Shown here: positions 25,551 through 39,700 of the stretch, piece after piece
How the letters are laid out: each line of letters starts with the position of its first letter
Position numbering within the stretch: the stretch's first letter is position 1
Assembly: GCA_963170055.1 (NCBI GenBank)
Contig: CAUJGJ010000213.1
Location: 186,001 to 250,000 of the forward strand
Length of the DNA: 64,000 bases
Direction of reading: 5' to 3'
Source of the DNA: Halisarca cf. caerulea
Taxonomy: Eukaryota > Porifera > Demospongiae > Chondrillida > Halisarcidae
Notes under the pieces: generated by a model
What the model was told of the DNA's origin: nothing
What the model saw: the letters and a program-made list of their open reading frames with translations, nothing else
The model's database searches: none
Position numbers and translations under genes: made by a program

Positions 25551-27146
25551 GTGCTAATACCAGTATTTGACACTAGTACCACGCACATTCCCAGTGGACA
25601 AACATGAAGTTTCTGAATTGCTGTGGGCGTATTTGTGTAGTGGTTTATATGCTGGTGCTAATACCAATATTTGGCACTAGCACCACGCACATTCCCAGTG
25701 GACACACATGAAGTTTCTTAACTACTGTGGGCGTATTTGTGTAATGTTAGATATGCTGGTGCTAATACCAATATTTGGCACTAGCACCACGCACATTCCC
25801 AGTGGACACACATGAAGTTTCTGAAGTGCTGTGGGCGTATTTGTGTAGTGTTGGATATGCTGGTGCTAATACCAATATTTGGCACTAGCACCACGCACAT
25901 TCCCAGTGGACACACATGAAGTTTCTTAACTACTGTGGGCGTATTTGTGTAAAGTTGGATATGCTGGTGCTAATACCAATATTTGGCACTAGCACCACGC
26001 ACATTCCTAGTAGACACACATGAAGTTTCTTAACTACTTTGGGCGTATTTGTGTAATGTTGGATATGCTGGTGCTAATACCAATATTTGGCACTAGCACC
26101 ACGCACATTCCCAGAGGACACACATGACCTTTCTGAAGTGCTGTGGGCGTATTTGTGTAGTGTTGGATATGCTGGTGCTAATACCAATATTTGGCACTAG
26201 CACCACGCACATTCCCAGTGGATACACATGAAGATTCTTAACTACTGTGGGCGTATTCGTGTAAAGTTGGATATGCTGGTGCTAATACCAATATTTGGCA
26301 CTAGCACCACGCACATTCCTAGTAGACACACATGAAGTTTCTTAACTACTTTGGGCGTATTTGTGTAATGTTGGATATGCTGGTGCTAATACCAATATTT
26401 GGCACTAGCACCACGCACATTCCCAGTGGACACACATGACCTTTCTGAAGTGCTGTGGGCGTATTTGTGTAGTGTTGGATATGCTGGTGCTAATACCAAT
26501 ATTTGGCACTAGCACCACGCACATTCCCAGTAGACACACATGAAGTTTCTTAACTACTGTGGGCGTATTTGTGTAATGTTGGATATGCTGGTGCTAATAC
26601 CAATATTTGGCACTAGCACCACGTACATTCCCAGTGGACACACATGATCTTTCTGAAGTGCTGTGGGCGTATTTGTGTAGTGTTGGATATGCTGGTGCTA
26701 ATACCAATATTTGGCACTAGCACCACGCACATTCCCAGTGGACACACATGAAGTTTCTTAACTACTGTGGGCGTATTTGTGTAATGTTGGATATGCTGGT
26801 GCTAATACCAATATTTGGCACTAGCACCACGCACATTCCCAGTGGACACACATGAAGTTTCTGAAGTGCTGTGGGCGTATTTGTGTAGTGTTGGATATGC
26901 TGGTGCTAATACCAATATTTGGCACTAGCACCACGCACATTCCAAGTGGACAAACATGAAGTTTCTGAAGTGCTGTGGGCGTATTTGTGTAATGTTGGAT
27001 ATGCTGGTGCTAATACCAATATTTGGCACTAGCACCACGCACATTCCCAGTGGAAACACATGACCTTTCTGAAGTGCTGTGGGCGTATTTGTGTAGTGTT
27101 GGATATGCTGGTGCTAATACCAGTATTTGACACTAGTACCACGCAC

Positions 27147-29330
27147 ATTCCCAGTGGACAAACATGAAGTTTCTGAATTGCTGTGGGCGTATTTGTGTAG
27201 TGGTTTATATGCTGGTGCTAATACCAATATTTGGCACTAGCACCACGCACATTCCCAGTGGACACACATGAAGTTTCTTAACTACTGTGGGCGTATTTGT
27301 GTAATGTTAGATATGCTGGTGCTAATACCAATATTTGGCACTAGCACCACGCACATTCCCAGTGGACACACATGAAGTTTCTGAAGTGCTGTGGGCGTAT
27401 TTGTGTAGTGTTGGATATGCTGGTGCTAATACCAATATTTGGCACTAGCACCACGCACATTCCAAGTGGACAAACATGAAGTTTCTGAAGTGCTGTGGGC
27501 GTATTTGTGTAATGTTGGATATGCTGGTGCTAATACCAATATTTGGCACTAGCACCACGCACATTCCCAGTGGATACACATGACCTTTCTGAAGTGCTGT
27601 GGGCGTATTTGTGTAGTGTTGGATATGCTGGTGCTAATACCAATATTTGACACTAGTACCACGCACATTCCCAGTGGACAAACATGAAGTTTCTGAAGTG
27701 CTGTGGGCGTATTTCTGTAGTGGTTTATATGCTGGTGCTAATACCAATATTTTGCACTAGCACCACGCACATTCCCAGTGGACACACATGAAGTTTCTGA
27801 AGTGCTGTGGGCGTATTTGTGTAGTGTTGGATATGCTGGTGCTAATACCAATATTTGCCACTAACACCACGCACATTCCCAGTGGACACACATGAAGTTT
27901 CTGAAGTGCTGTGGGCGTATTTGTGTAGTGTTGGATATGCTGGTGCTAATACCAATATTTGGCACTAGCACCACGCACATTCCCAGTGGACACACATGAC
28001 CTTTCTGAAGTGCTGTGGGCGTATTTGTGTAGTGTTGGATATGCTGGTACTAATACCAATATTTGGCACTAGCACCACGCACATTCCCATTGGACACACA
28101 TGAAGTTTCTTAACTACTGTGGGCGTATTTGTGTAATGTTGGATATGCTGGTGCTAATACCAATATTTGGCACTAGCACCACGCACATTCCCAGTGGAAA
28201 CACATGACCTTTCTGAAGTGCTGTGGGCGTATTTGTGTAGTGTTGGATATGCTGGTGCTAATACCAATATTTGGCACTAGCACCACGCACATTCCCAGTG
28301 GACACACATGAAGTTTCTTTACTACTGTGGGCGTATTTGTGTAATGTTGGATATGCTGGTGCTAATACCAATATTTGGCACTAGCACCACGCACATTCCC
28401 AGTGGACACACATGACCTTTCTGAAGTGCTGTGGGCGTATTTGTGTAGTGTTGGATATGCTGGTGCTAATACCAATATTTGGCACTAGCACCACGCACAT
28501 TCCAAGTGGACAAACATGAAGTTTCTGAAGTGCTGTGGGCGTATTTATGTAGTGTTTTATATGCTGGTGCTAATACCAATATTTGGCACTAGCACCACGC
28601 ACATTCCCAGTGGACACACATGAAGTTTCTGAAGTGCTGTGGGCGTATTTGTGTAGTGTTGGATATGCTGAAGCTAATACCAATATTTGGCACTAGCACC
28701 ACGCACATTCCCAGTGGACACACATGAAGTTTCTGAAGTGCTGTGGGCGTATTTGTGTAGTGTTGGATATGCTGGTGCTAATACCAATATTTGGCACTAG
28801 CACCACGCACATTCACAGTGGACACACATGAAGTTTCTTAACTACTGTGGGCGTATTTGTGTAAAGTTGGATATGCTGGTGCTAATACCAATATTTGGCA
28901 CTAGCACCACGCACATTCCTAGTAGACACACATGAAGTTTCTTAACTACTTTGGGCGTATTTGTGTAATGTTGGATATGCTGGTGCTAATACCAATATTT
29001 GGCACTAGCACCACGCACATTCCCAGTGGACACACATGACCTTTCTGAAGTGCTGTGGGCGTATTTGTGTAATGTTGGATATGCTGGTGCTAATACCAAT
29101 ATTTGGCACTAGCACCACGCACATTCCCAGTGGACACACATGACCTTTCTGAAGTGCTGTGGGCGTATTTGTATAGTGTTGGATATACTGGTGCTAATAC
29201 CAATATTTGGCACTAGCACCACGCACATTCCCAGTGGACACACATGAAGTTTCTGAAGTGCTGTGGGCGTATTTGTGTAGTGTTGGATATGCTGGTGCTA
29301 ATACCAATATTTGGCACTAGCACCACGCAC
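27147..29330 (+). repeat. 21-monomer higher-order repeat of family 2, unit 1
   Basis: This is a 2,184-bp unit of 21 distinguishable monomers. The markers in order include GAATTGCTG with GTGGTTTAT (1), TTAGATATG (2), CCAAGTGG (4), GTGGATACAC (5), TTTCTGTAGTGG (6), GCCACTAAC (7), GGTACTAAT (9), CCATTGG (10), GTGGAAACAC (11), CTTTACTAC (12), TTTATGTAGTG (14), GCTGAAG (15), CCTAGTAGAC (18) and TTTGTATAG (20). The next unit repeats the series in the same order. Small differences exist, for example ATATTTTGCAC at about 27,748 and ATTCACAGTGG at about 28,811, which the second unit lacks. Confidence 0.92.
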
Positions 29331-31514
29331 ATTCCAAGTGGACAAACATGAAGTTTCTGAATTGCTGTGGGCGTATTTGTGTAGTGGTTTATATGCTGGT
29401 GCTAATACCAATATTTGGCACTAGCACCACGCACATTCCCAGTGGACACACATGAAGTTTCTTAACTACTGTGGGCGTATTTGTGTAATGTTAGATATGC
29501 TGGTGCTAATACCAATATTTGGCACTAGCACCACGCACATTCCCAGTGGACACACATGAAGTTTCTGAAGTGCTGTGGGCGTATTTGTGTAGTGTTGGAT
29601 ATGCTGGTGCTAATACCAATATTTGGCACTAGCACCACGCACATTCCAAGTGGACAAACATGAAGTTTCTGAAGTGCTGTGGGCGTATTTGTGTAATGTT
29701 GGATATGCTGGTGCTAATACCAATATTTGGCACTAGCACCACGCACATTCCCAGTGGATACACATGACCTTTCTGAAGTGCTGTGGGCGTATTTGTGTAG
29801 TGTTGGATATGCTGGTGCTAATACCAATATTTGACACTAGTACCACGCACATTCCCAGTGGACAAACATGAAGTTTCTGAAGTGCTGTGGGCGTATTTCT
29901 GTAGTGGTTTATATGCTGGTGCTAATACCAATATTTGGCACTAGCACCACGCACATTCCCAGTGGACACACATGAAGTTTCTGAAGTGCTGTGGGCGTAT
30001 TTGTGTAGTGTTGGATATGCTGGTGCTAATACCAATATTTGCCACTAACACCACGCACATTCCCAGTGGACACACATGAAGTTTCTGAAGTGCTGTGGGC
30101 GTATTTGTGTAGTGTTGGATATGCTGGTGCTAATACCAATATTTGGCACTAGCACCACGCACATTCCCAGTGGACACACATGACCTTTCTGAAGTGCTGT
30201 GGGCGTATTTGTGTAGTGTTGGATATGCTGGTACTAATACCAATATTTGGCACTAGCACCACGCACATTCCCATTGGACACACATGAAGTTTCTTAACTA
30301 CTGTGGGCGTATTTGTGTAATGTTGGATATGCTGGTGCTAATACCAATATTTGGCACTAGCACCACGCACATTCCCAGTGGAAACACATGACCTTTCTGA
30401 AGTGCTGTGGGCGTATTTGTGTAGTGTTGGATATGCTGGTGCTAATACCAATATTTGGCACTAGCACCACGCACATTCCCAGTGGACACACATGAAGTTT
30501 CTTTACTACTGTGGGCGTATTTGTGTAATGTTGGATATGCTGGTGCTAATACCAATATTTGGCACTAGCACCACGCACATTCCCAGTGGACACACATGAC
30601 CTTTCTGAAGTGCTGTGGGCGTATTTGTGTAGTGTTGGATATGCTGGTGCTAATACCAATATTTGGCACTAGCACCACGCACATTCCAAGTGGACAAACA
30701 TGAAGTTTCTGAAGTGCTGTGGGCGTATTTATGTAGTGTTTTATATGCTGGTGCTAATACCAATATTTGGCACTAGCACCACGCACATTCCCAGTGGACA
30801 CACATGAAGTTTCTGAAGTGCTGTGGGCGTATTTGTGTAGTGTTGGATATGCTGAAGTTAATACCAATATTTGGCACTAGCACCACGCACATTCCCAGTG
30901 GACACACATGAAGTTTCTGAAGTGCTGTGGGCGTATTTGTGTAGTGTTGGATATGCTGGTGCTAATACCAATATTTGGCACTAGCACCACGCACATTCCC
31001 AGTGGACACACATGAAGTTTCTTAACTACTGTGGGCGTATTTGTGTAAAGTTGGATATGCTGGTGCTAATACCAATATTTGGCACTAGCACCACGCACAT
31101 TCCTAGTAGACACACATGAAGTTTCTTAACTACTTTGGGCGTATTTGTGTAATGTTGGATATGCTGGTGCTAATACCAATATTTGGCACTAGCACCACGC
31201 ACATTCCCAGTGGACACACATGACCTTTCTGAAGTGCTGTGGGCGTATTTGTGTAATGTTGGATATGCTGGTGCTAATACCAATATTTGGCACTAGCACC
31301 ACGCACATTCCCAGTGGACACACATGACCTTTCTGAAGTGCTGTGGGCGTATTTGTATAGTGTTGGATATACTGGTGCTAATACCAATATTTGGCTCTAG
31401 CACCACGCACATTCCCAGTGGACACACATGAAGTTTCTGAAGTGCTGTGGGCGTATTTGTGTAGTGTTGGATATGCTGGTGCTAATACCAATATTTGGCA
31501 CTAGCACCACGCAC
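29331..31514 (+). repeat. 21-monomer higher-order repeat of family 2, unit 2
   Basis: This is the second tandem copy of the 2,184-bp unit. Examples at exact 2,184-base spacing are GTGGATACAC (27,571 to 29,755), GCTGAAG (28,667 to 30,851) and GAATTGCTG (27,177 to 29,361). The first monomer is chimeric. It starts with CCAAG (A at 29,336), as expected for monomer 22 at the downstream end, and continues with GAATTG (T at 29,362) of monomer 1. The joint is therefore within 29,337-29,361. Private changes are GCTGAAGTTA at 30,851 and GGCTCTAG near 31,393. Confidence 0.92.
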
Positions 31515-31977
31515 ATTCCAAGTGGACAAACATGAAGTTTCTGAAGTGCTGTGGGCGTATTTGTGTAATGTTGGATATGCTGGTGCTAATACCAATATTT
31601 GGCACTAGCACCACGCACATTCCCAGTGGAAACACATGACCTTTCTGAAGTGCTGTGGGCGTATTTGTGTAGTGTTGGATATGCTGGTGCTAAAACCAAT
31701 ATTTGACACTAGTACCACGCACATTCCCAGTGGACAAACATGAAGTTTCTGAAGTGCTGTGGGCGTATTTGTGTAGTGGTTTATATGCTGGTGCTAATAC
31801 CAATATTTGGCACTAGCACCACGCACATTCCCAGTGGACACACATGAAGTTTCTGTAGTGCTGTGGGCGTATTTGTGTAGTGTTGGATATGCTGGTGCTA
31901 ATACCAATATTAGGAACTAACACCACGCACATTCCCAATGGACACACATGAAGTTTCTGAAGTGCTGTGGGTGTATT

Positions 31978-34057
31978 TGTGTAAAGTTGGATATGCTGGT
32001 GCTAATACCAATATTTGGCACTAGCACCACGCACATTCCCAGTGGACACACATGACCTTTCTGAAGTGCTGTGGGCGTATTTGTGTAGTGTTGGATATGC
32101 TGGTACTAATACCAATATTTGGCACTAGCACCACGCACATTCCCAGTGGACACACATGAGGTTTCTTAACTACTGTGGGCGTATTTGTGTAATGTTGGAT
32201 ATGCTGGTGCTAATACCAATATTTGGCACTAGCACCACGCACATTCCTAGTAGACACACATGAAGTTTCTTAACTACTTTGGGCGTATTTGTGTAATGTT
32301 GGATATGCTGGTGCTAATACCAATATTTGGCACTAGCACCACGCACATTCCCAGTGGACACACATGACCTTTCTGAAGTGCTGTGGGCGTATTTGTGTAG
32401 TGTTGGATATGCTGGTGCTAATACCAATATTTGGCACTAGCACCACGTACATTCCAAGTGGACACACATGAAGTTTCTGAAGTGCTGTTGGCGTATTTGT
32501 GTAGTGTTGGATATGCTGGTGCTAATACAAATATTTGGCACTAGCACCACGCACATTCCCAGTGGAAACACATGACCTTTCTGAAGTGCTGTGGGCGTAT
32601 TTGTGTAGTGTTGGATATGCTGGTGCTAATACCAATATTTGACACTAGTATCACGCACATTCCCAGTGGACAAACATGAAGTTTCTGAAGTGCTGTGGGC
32701 GTATTTGTGTAGTGGTTTATATGCTGGTGCTAATACCAATATTTGGCACTAGCACCACGCACATTCCCAGTGGACACACATGACCTTTCTGAAGTGCTGT
32801 GGGCGTATTTGTGTAGTGTTGGATATGCTGGTGCTAATACCAATATTTGGCACTAGCACCACGCACATTCCAAGTGGACAAACATGAAGTTTCTGAAGTG
32901 CTGTGGGCGTATTTATGTAGTGTTTTATATGCTGGTGCTAATACCAATATTTGGCACTAGCACCACGCACATTCCCAGTGGACACACATGAAGTTTCTGA
33001 AGTGCTGTGGGTGTATTTGTGTAAAGTTGGATATGCTGGTGCTAATACCAATATTTGGCACTAGCACCACGCACATTCCCAGTGGACACACATGACCTTT
33101 CTGAAGTGCTGTGGGCGTATTTGTGTAGTGTTGGATATGCTGGTACTAATACCAATATTTGGCACTAGCACCACGCACATTCCCAGTGGACACACATGAG
33201 GTTTCTTAACTACTGTGGGCGTATTTGTGTAATGTTGGATATGCTGGTGCTAATACCAATATTTGGCACTAGCACCACGCACATTCCTAGTAGACACACA
33301 TGAAGTTTCTTAACTACTTTGGGCGTATTTGTGTAATGTTGGATATGCTGGTGCTAATACCAATATTTGGCACTAGCACCACGCACATTCCCAGTGGACA
33401 CACATGACCTTTCTGAAGTGCTGTGGGCGTATTTGTGTAGTGTTGGATATGCTGGTGCTAATACCAATATTTGGCACTAGCACCACGTACATTCCCAGTG
33501 GACACACATGAAGTTTCTGAAGTGCTGTTGGCGTATTTGTGTAGTGTTGGATATGCTGGTGCTAATACAAATATTTGGCACTAGCACCACGCACATTCCC
33601 AGTGGAAACACATGACCTTTCTGAAGTGCTGTGGTCGTATTTGTGTAGTGTTGGATATGCTGGTGCTAATACCAATATTTGACACTAGTACCACGCACAT
33701 TCCCAGTGGACAAACATGAAGTTTCTGAAGTGCTGTGGGCGTATTTGTGTAGTGGTTTATATGCTGGTGCTAATACCAATATTTGGCACTAGCACCACGC
33801 ACATTCCCAGTGGACACACATGACCTTTCTGAAGTGCTGTGGGCGTATTTGTGTAGTGTTGGATATGCTGGTGCTAATACCAATATTTGGCACTAGCACC
33901 ACGCACATTCCAAGTGGACAAACATGAAGTTTCTGAAGTGCTGTGGGCGTATTTATGTAGTGTTTTATATGCTGGTGCTAATACCAATATTTGGCACTAG
34001 CACCACGCACATTCCCAGTGGACACACATGAAGTTTCTGAAGTGCTGTGGGCGTATT
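31978..34057 (+). repeat. 1,040-bp (10-monomer) tandem duplication in family 2
   Basis: GTGGGTGTATTTG lies near 31,968 and 33,008, GAGGTTTC at 32,158 and 33,198, and TTTATGTAGTGTTTTAT near 32,910 and 33,950, all 1,040 apart. The joining monomer at 32,971 has CCCAGTGG on the left (G at 32,977) where the donor has CCCAATGG, and TGTATTTG with GTAAAG on the right (T at 33,012). The joint therefore lies in 32,978-33,011. The copies differ at a few bases: CCAAGTGG near 32,455 against CCCAGTGG near 33,495, TATCACG near 32,649, and GGTCGT near 33,634. This duplication is absent from copy B, so it arose after the large duplication or was lost from B. Confidence 0.85.
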
Positions 34058-36100
34058 TGTGTAGTGTTGGATATGCTGAAGCTAATACCAATATTTGGCA
34101 CTAGAACACGCACTTTCCCAGTGGACACACATGAAGTTTCTGAAGTGCTGTGGGCGTATTTGTGTAGTGTTGGATATGCTGGTGCTAATACCAATATTTG
34201 GCACTAGCACCACGCACATTCCCAGTGGACACACATGACCTTTCTGAAGTGCTGAGGGCGTATTTGTGTAATGTTGGATATGCTGGTGCTAATACCAATA
34301 TTTGGCACTAGCACCACGCACATTCCCAGTGGACACACATGACCTTTCTGAAGTGCTGTGGGCGTATTTGTATAGTGTTGGATATGCTGGTGCTAATACC
34401 AATATTTGGCACTAGCACCACGCACATTCCCAGTGGACACACATGAAGTTTCTGAAGTGCTGTGGGCGTATTAGTGTAGTGTTGGATATGCTGGTGCTAA
34501 TACCAATATTTGGCACTAGCACCACGCACATTCCAAGTGGACAAACATGAAGTTTCTGAAGTGCTGTGGGCGTATTTGTGTAATGTTGGATATGCTGGTG
34601 CTAATACCAATATTTGGCACTAGCACCACGCACATTCCCAGTGGAAACACATGACCTTTCTGAAGTGCTGTGGGCGTATTTGTGTAGTGTTGGATATGCT
34701 GGTGCTAAAACCAATATTTGACACTAGTACCACGCACATTCCCAGTGGACAAACATGAAGTTTCTGAAGTGCTGTGGGCGTATTTGTGTAGTGGTTGATA
34801 TTATGGTGCTAATACCAATATTTGGCACTAGCACCACGCACATTCCCAGTGGACACACATGAAGTTTCTGTAGTGCTGTGGGCGTATTTGTGTAGTGTTG
34901 GATATGCTGGTGCTAATACCAATATTTGGAACTAACACCACGCACATTCCCAATGGACACACATGAAGTTTCTGAAGTGCTGTGGGTGTATTTGTGTAAA
35001 GTTGGATATGCTGGTGCTAATACCAATATTTGGCACTAGCACCACGCACATTCCCAGTGGACACACATGACCTTTCTGAAGTGCTGTGGGCGTATTTGTG
35101 TAGTGTTGGATATGCTGGTACTAATACCAATATTTGGCACTAGCACCACGCACATTCCCAGTGGACACACATGAGGTTTCTTAACTACTGTGGGCGTATT
35201 TGTGTAATGTTGGATATGCTGGTGCTAATACCAATATTTGGCACTAGCACCACGCACATTCCTAGTAGACACACATGAAGTTTCTTAACTACTTTGGGCG
35301 TATTTGTGTAATGTTGGATATGCTGGTGCTAATACCAATATTTGGCACTAGCACCACGCACATTCCCAGTGGACACACATGACCTTTCTGAAGTGCTGTG
35401 GGCGTATTTGTGTAGTGTTGGATATGCTGGTGCTAATACCAATATTTGGCACTAGCACCACGCACATTCCCAGTAGACACACATGAAGTTTCTTAACTAC
35501 TGTGGGCGTATTTGTGTAATGTTGGATATGCTGGTGCTAATACCAATATTTGGCACTAGCACCACGTACATTCCCAGTGGACACACATGAAGTTTCTGAA
35601 GTGCTGTGGGCGTATTTGTGTAGTGTTGGATATGCTGGTGCTAATACCAATATTTGGCACTAGCACCACGCACATTCCCAGTGGAAACACATGACCTTTC
35701 TGAAGTGCTGTGGGCGTATTTGTGTAGTGTTGGATATGCTGGTGCTAATACCAATATTTGACACTAGTACCACGCACATTCCCAGTGGACAAACATGAAG
35801 TTTCTGAAGTGCTGTGGGCGTATTTGTGTAGTGGTTTATATGCTGGTGCTAATACCAATATTTGGCACTAGCACCACGCACATTCCCAGTGGACACACAT
35901 GAAGTTTCTGAAGTGCTGTGGGCGTATTTGTGTAGTGTTGGATATGCTGGTGCTAATACCAATATTTGGCACTAACACCACGCACATTCCCAGTGGACAC
36001 ACATGAAGTTTCTGAAGTGCTGTGGGCGTATTTGTGTAGTGTTGGATATGCTGGTGCTAATACCAATATTTGGCACTAGCACCACGCACATTCCCAGTGG

Positions 36101-36782
36101 ACACACATGACCTTTCTGAAGTGCTGTGGGCGTATTTGTGTAGTGTTGGATATACTGGTGCTAATACCAATATTTGGCACTAGCACCACGCACATTCCCA
36201 GTGGACACACATGAAGTTTCTTAACTACTGTGGGCGTATTTGTGTAATGTTGGATATGCTGGTGCTAATACCAATATTTGGCACTAGCACCACGCACATT
36301 CCCAGTGGACACACATGACCTTTCTGAAGTGCTGTGGGCGTATTTGTGTAGTGTTGGATATGCTGGTGCTAATACCAATATTTGGCACTAGCACCACGCA
36401 CATTCCCAGTGGACACACATGACCTTTCTGAAGTGCTGTGGGCGTATTTGTGTAGTGTTGGATATGCTGGTGCTAATACCAATATTTGGCACTAGCACCA
36501 CGCACATTCCCAGTGGACACACATGAAGTTTCTGAAGTGCTGTGGGCGTATTTGTGTAGTGTTGGATATGCTGGTGCTAATACCAATATTTGGCACTAGC
36601 ACCACGCACATTCCCGGTGGACACACATGAAGTTTCTTAACTACTGTAAGCGTATTTGTGTAGTGTTGGATATGCTGGTGCTAATACCAATATTTGGCAC
36701 TAGCACCACGCACATTCCTAGTGGACACACATGACCTTTCTGAAGTGCTGTGGGCGTATTTGTGTAGTGTTGGATATGCTGG
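36101..36782 (+). repeat. Junction block between the two large copies
   Basis: At about 36,020-36,154 the array switches from family 2 to family 1. The P unit with GGATATACTGG at 36,154 and the following Z, P, P, H, K series match 18,630-19,247 at an offset of 17,472 (168 monomers), ending with the rare CCTAGTGG (36,719 against 19,247). The expected next marker, GGTAATAAT near 36,782, is absent; instead the sequence follows 17,791 onward at an offset of 18,929. The second switch is thus within 36,720-36,782. About 600 bases are therefore a third copy of the 18.6-19.2 kb segment, placed upstream of copy B. Confidence 0.8.
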
Positions 36783-39700
36783 TGCTAATACCAATATTTG
36801 GCACTAGCACCACGCACATTCCCAGTGGACACACATGACCTTTCTGAAGTGCTGTGGGCGTATTTGTGTAGTGTTGGATATGCTGGTGCTAATACCAATA
36901 TTTGGCACTAGCACCACGCACATTCCCAGTGGACACACATGAAGTTTCTGAAGTGCTGTGGGCGTATTTGTGTAGTATTGGATATGCTTGTGCTAATACC
37001 AATATTTCGGCACTAGCACCACGCACATTCCCGGTGAACACACATGAAGTTTCTTAACAACTGTAAGCGTATTTGTGTAGTGTTGGATATGCTGGTGCTA
37101 ATACCAATATTTGGCACTAGCACCACGCACATTCCCAGTGGACACACATGACCTTTCTGAAGTGCTGTGGGCGTATTTGTGTAGTGTTGGATATGCTGGT
37201 GCTAATACCAATATTTGGCACTAGCACCACGCACATTCCCAGTGGACACACATGACCTTTCTGAAGTGCTGTGGGCGTATTTGTGTAGTGTTGGATATGC
37301 TGGTGCTAATACCAATATTTGGCACTAACACCACGCACATTCCCAGTGGACACACATGAAGTTTCTTAACTACTGTGGGCGTATTTGTGTAAAGTTGGAT
37401 ATGCTGGTGCTAATACCAATATTTGGCACTAGCACCACGCACATTCCCAGTGGACACACATGACCTTTCTGAAGTGCTGTGGGCGTATTTGTGTAGTGTT
37501 GGATATGCTGGTGCTAATACCAATATTTGGCACTAGCACCACGCACATTCCCAGTGGACACACATGACCTTTCTGAAGTGCTGTGGGCGTATTTGTGTAG
37601 TGTTGGATATACTGGTGCTAATACCAATATTTGGCACTAGCACCACGCACATTCCCAGTGGACACACATGAAGTTTCTTAACTACTGTGGGCGTATTTGT
37701 GTAATGTTGGATATGCTGGTGCTAATACCAATATTTGGCACTAGCACCACGCACATTCCCAGTGGACACACATGACCTTTCTGAAGTGCTGTGGGCGTAT
37801 TTGTGTAGTGTTGGATATGCTGGTGCTAATACCAATATTTGGCACTAGCACCACGCACATTCCCAGTGGACACACATGACCTTTCTGAAGTGCTGTGGGC
37901 GTATTTGTGTAGTGTTGGATATGCTGGTGCTAATACCAATATTTGGCACTAGCACCACGCACATTCCCAGTGGACACACATGAAGTTTCTGAAGTGCTGT
38001 GGGCGTATTTGTGTAGTGTTGGATATGCTGGTGCTAATACCAATATTTGGCACTAGCACCACGCACATTCCCGGTGGACACACATGAAGTTTCTTAACTA
38101 CTGTAAGCGTATTTGTGTAGTGTTGGATATGCTGGTGCTAATACCAATATTTGGCACTAGCACCACGCACATTCCTAGTGGACACACATGACCTTTCTGA
38201 AGTGCTGTGGGCGTATTTGTGTAGTGTTGGATATGCTGGTAATAATACCAATATTTGGCACTAGTACCACGCACATTCCCAGTGGACACACATGAAGTTT
38301 TTTAACTACTGTGGGCGTATTTGTGTAAAGTTGGATATGCTGGTGCTAATACCAATATTTGGCACTAGCACCACGCACATTCCCAGTGGACACACATGAA
38401 GTTTCTTAATTAATGTGGGCGTATTTGTGTAGTGTTGGATATGCTGGTGCTAATACCAATATTTGGCACTAGCACCACGCACATTCCCAGTGGACACACA
38501 TGACCTTTCTGAAGTGCTGTGGGCGTATTTGTGTAGTGTTGGATATACTGGTGCTAATACCAATATTTGGCACTAGCACCACGCACATTCCCAGTGGACA
38601 CACATGAAGTTTCTTAACTACTGTGGGCGTATTTGTGTAATGTTGGATATGCTGGTGCTAATACCAATATTTGGCACTAGCACCACGCACATTCCCAGTG
38701 GACACACATGACCTTTCTGAAGTGCTGTGGGCGTATTTGTGTAGTGTTGGATATGCTGGTGCTAATACCAATATTTGGCACTAGCACCACGCACATTCCC
38801 AGTGGACACACATGACCTTTCTGAAGTGCTGTGGGCGTATTTGTGTAGTGTTGGATATGCTGGTGCTAATACCAATATTTGGCACTAGCACCACGCACAT
38901 TCCCAGTGGACACACATGAAGTTTCTGAAGTGCTGTGGGCGTATTTGTGTAGTATTGGATATGCTGGTGCTAATACCAATATTTGGCACTAGCACCACGC
39001 ACATTCCCGGTGGACACACATGAAGTTTCTTAACTACTGTAAGCGTATTTGTGTAGTGTTGGATATGCTGGTGCTAATACCAATATTTGGCACTAGCACC
39101 ACGCACATTCCCAGTGGACACACATGACCTTTCTGAAGTGCTGTGGGCGTATTTGTGTAGTGTTGGATATGCTGGTAATAATACCAATATTTGGCACTAG
39201 TACCACCAACATTCCCAGTGGACACACATGAAGTTTTTTAACTACTGTGGGCGTATTTGTGTAAAGTTGGATATGCTGGTGCTAATACCAATATTTGGCA
39301 CTAGCACCACGCACATTCCCAGTGGACACACATGAAGTTTCTTAATTACTGTGGGCGTATTTGTGTAGTGTTGGATATGCTGGTGCTAATACCAATATTT
39401 GGCACTAGCACCACGCACATTCCCAGTGGACACACATGACCTTTCTGAAGTGCTGTGGGCGTATTTGTGTAGTGTTGGATATACTGGTGCTAATACCAAT
39501 ATTTGGCACTAACACCACGCACATTCCCAGTGGACACACATGAAGTTTCTTAACTACTGTGGGCGTATTTGTGTAAAGTTGGATATGCTGGTGCTAATAC
39601 CAATATTTGGCACTAGCACCACGCACATTCCCAGTGGACACACATGACCATTCTGAAGTGCTGTGGGCATATTTGTGTAGTGTTGTATATACTGGTGCTA

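Larger units (their letters stand above)
17791..35690 (+). repeat. Large intra-array duplication, copy A
   Basis: This 17.9-kb stretch is matched by 36,720-57,430 (copy B). Private variants carry constant offsets. At 18,929: extra C at 18,079/37,008, and TACCACCAAC at 20,272/39,201. At 18,825: TTTAGTAAGTG at 22,801/41,626. At 21,425: extra A near 24,250/45,675, GGATCTAAT near 25,135/46,560, CCAGTATTTGAC at 25,560/46,985, and GCTGAAGTTA at 30,851/52,276. At 21,529: CACGTACATT with CTGTTGGCG near 33,485/55,014. The steps in offset are whole multiples of 104, so the copies differ by gained or lost monomers rather than by random indels. The ends are approximate. Confidence 0.85.
25551..36100 (+). 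repeat. Family 2 satellite (first block)
   Basis: About 101 monomers marked by GTGGTTTATATG, CCAAGTGGACAAAC, GTGGAAACAC, CCTAGTAGAC followed by CTACTTTGGG, GCTGAAG and GACACTAGTACC. These are absent from family 1 blocks apart from occasional shared single bases. H-type monomers predominate, whereas N units and CTGTAAGCG (K) units are missing. The switch from family 1 occurs at a P monomer whose right half already carries CCAGTATTTGACACTAG (about 25,560). A four-monomer group including that variant and GAATTGCTG recurs 1,560 bases later at 27,120. Confidence 0.82.
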
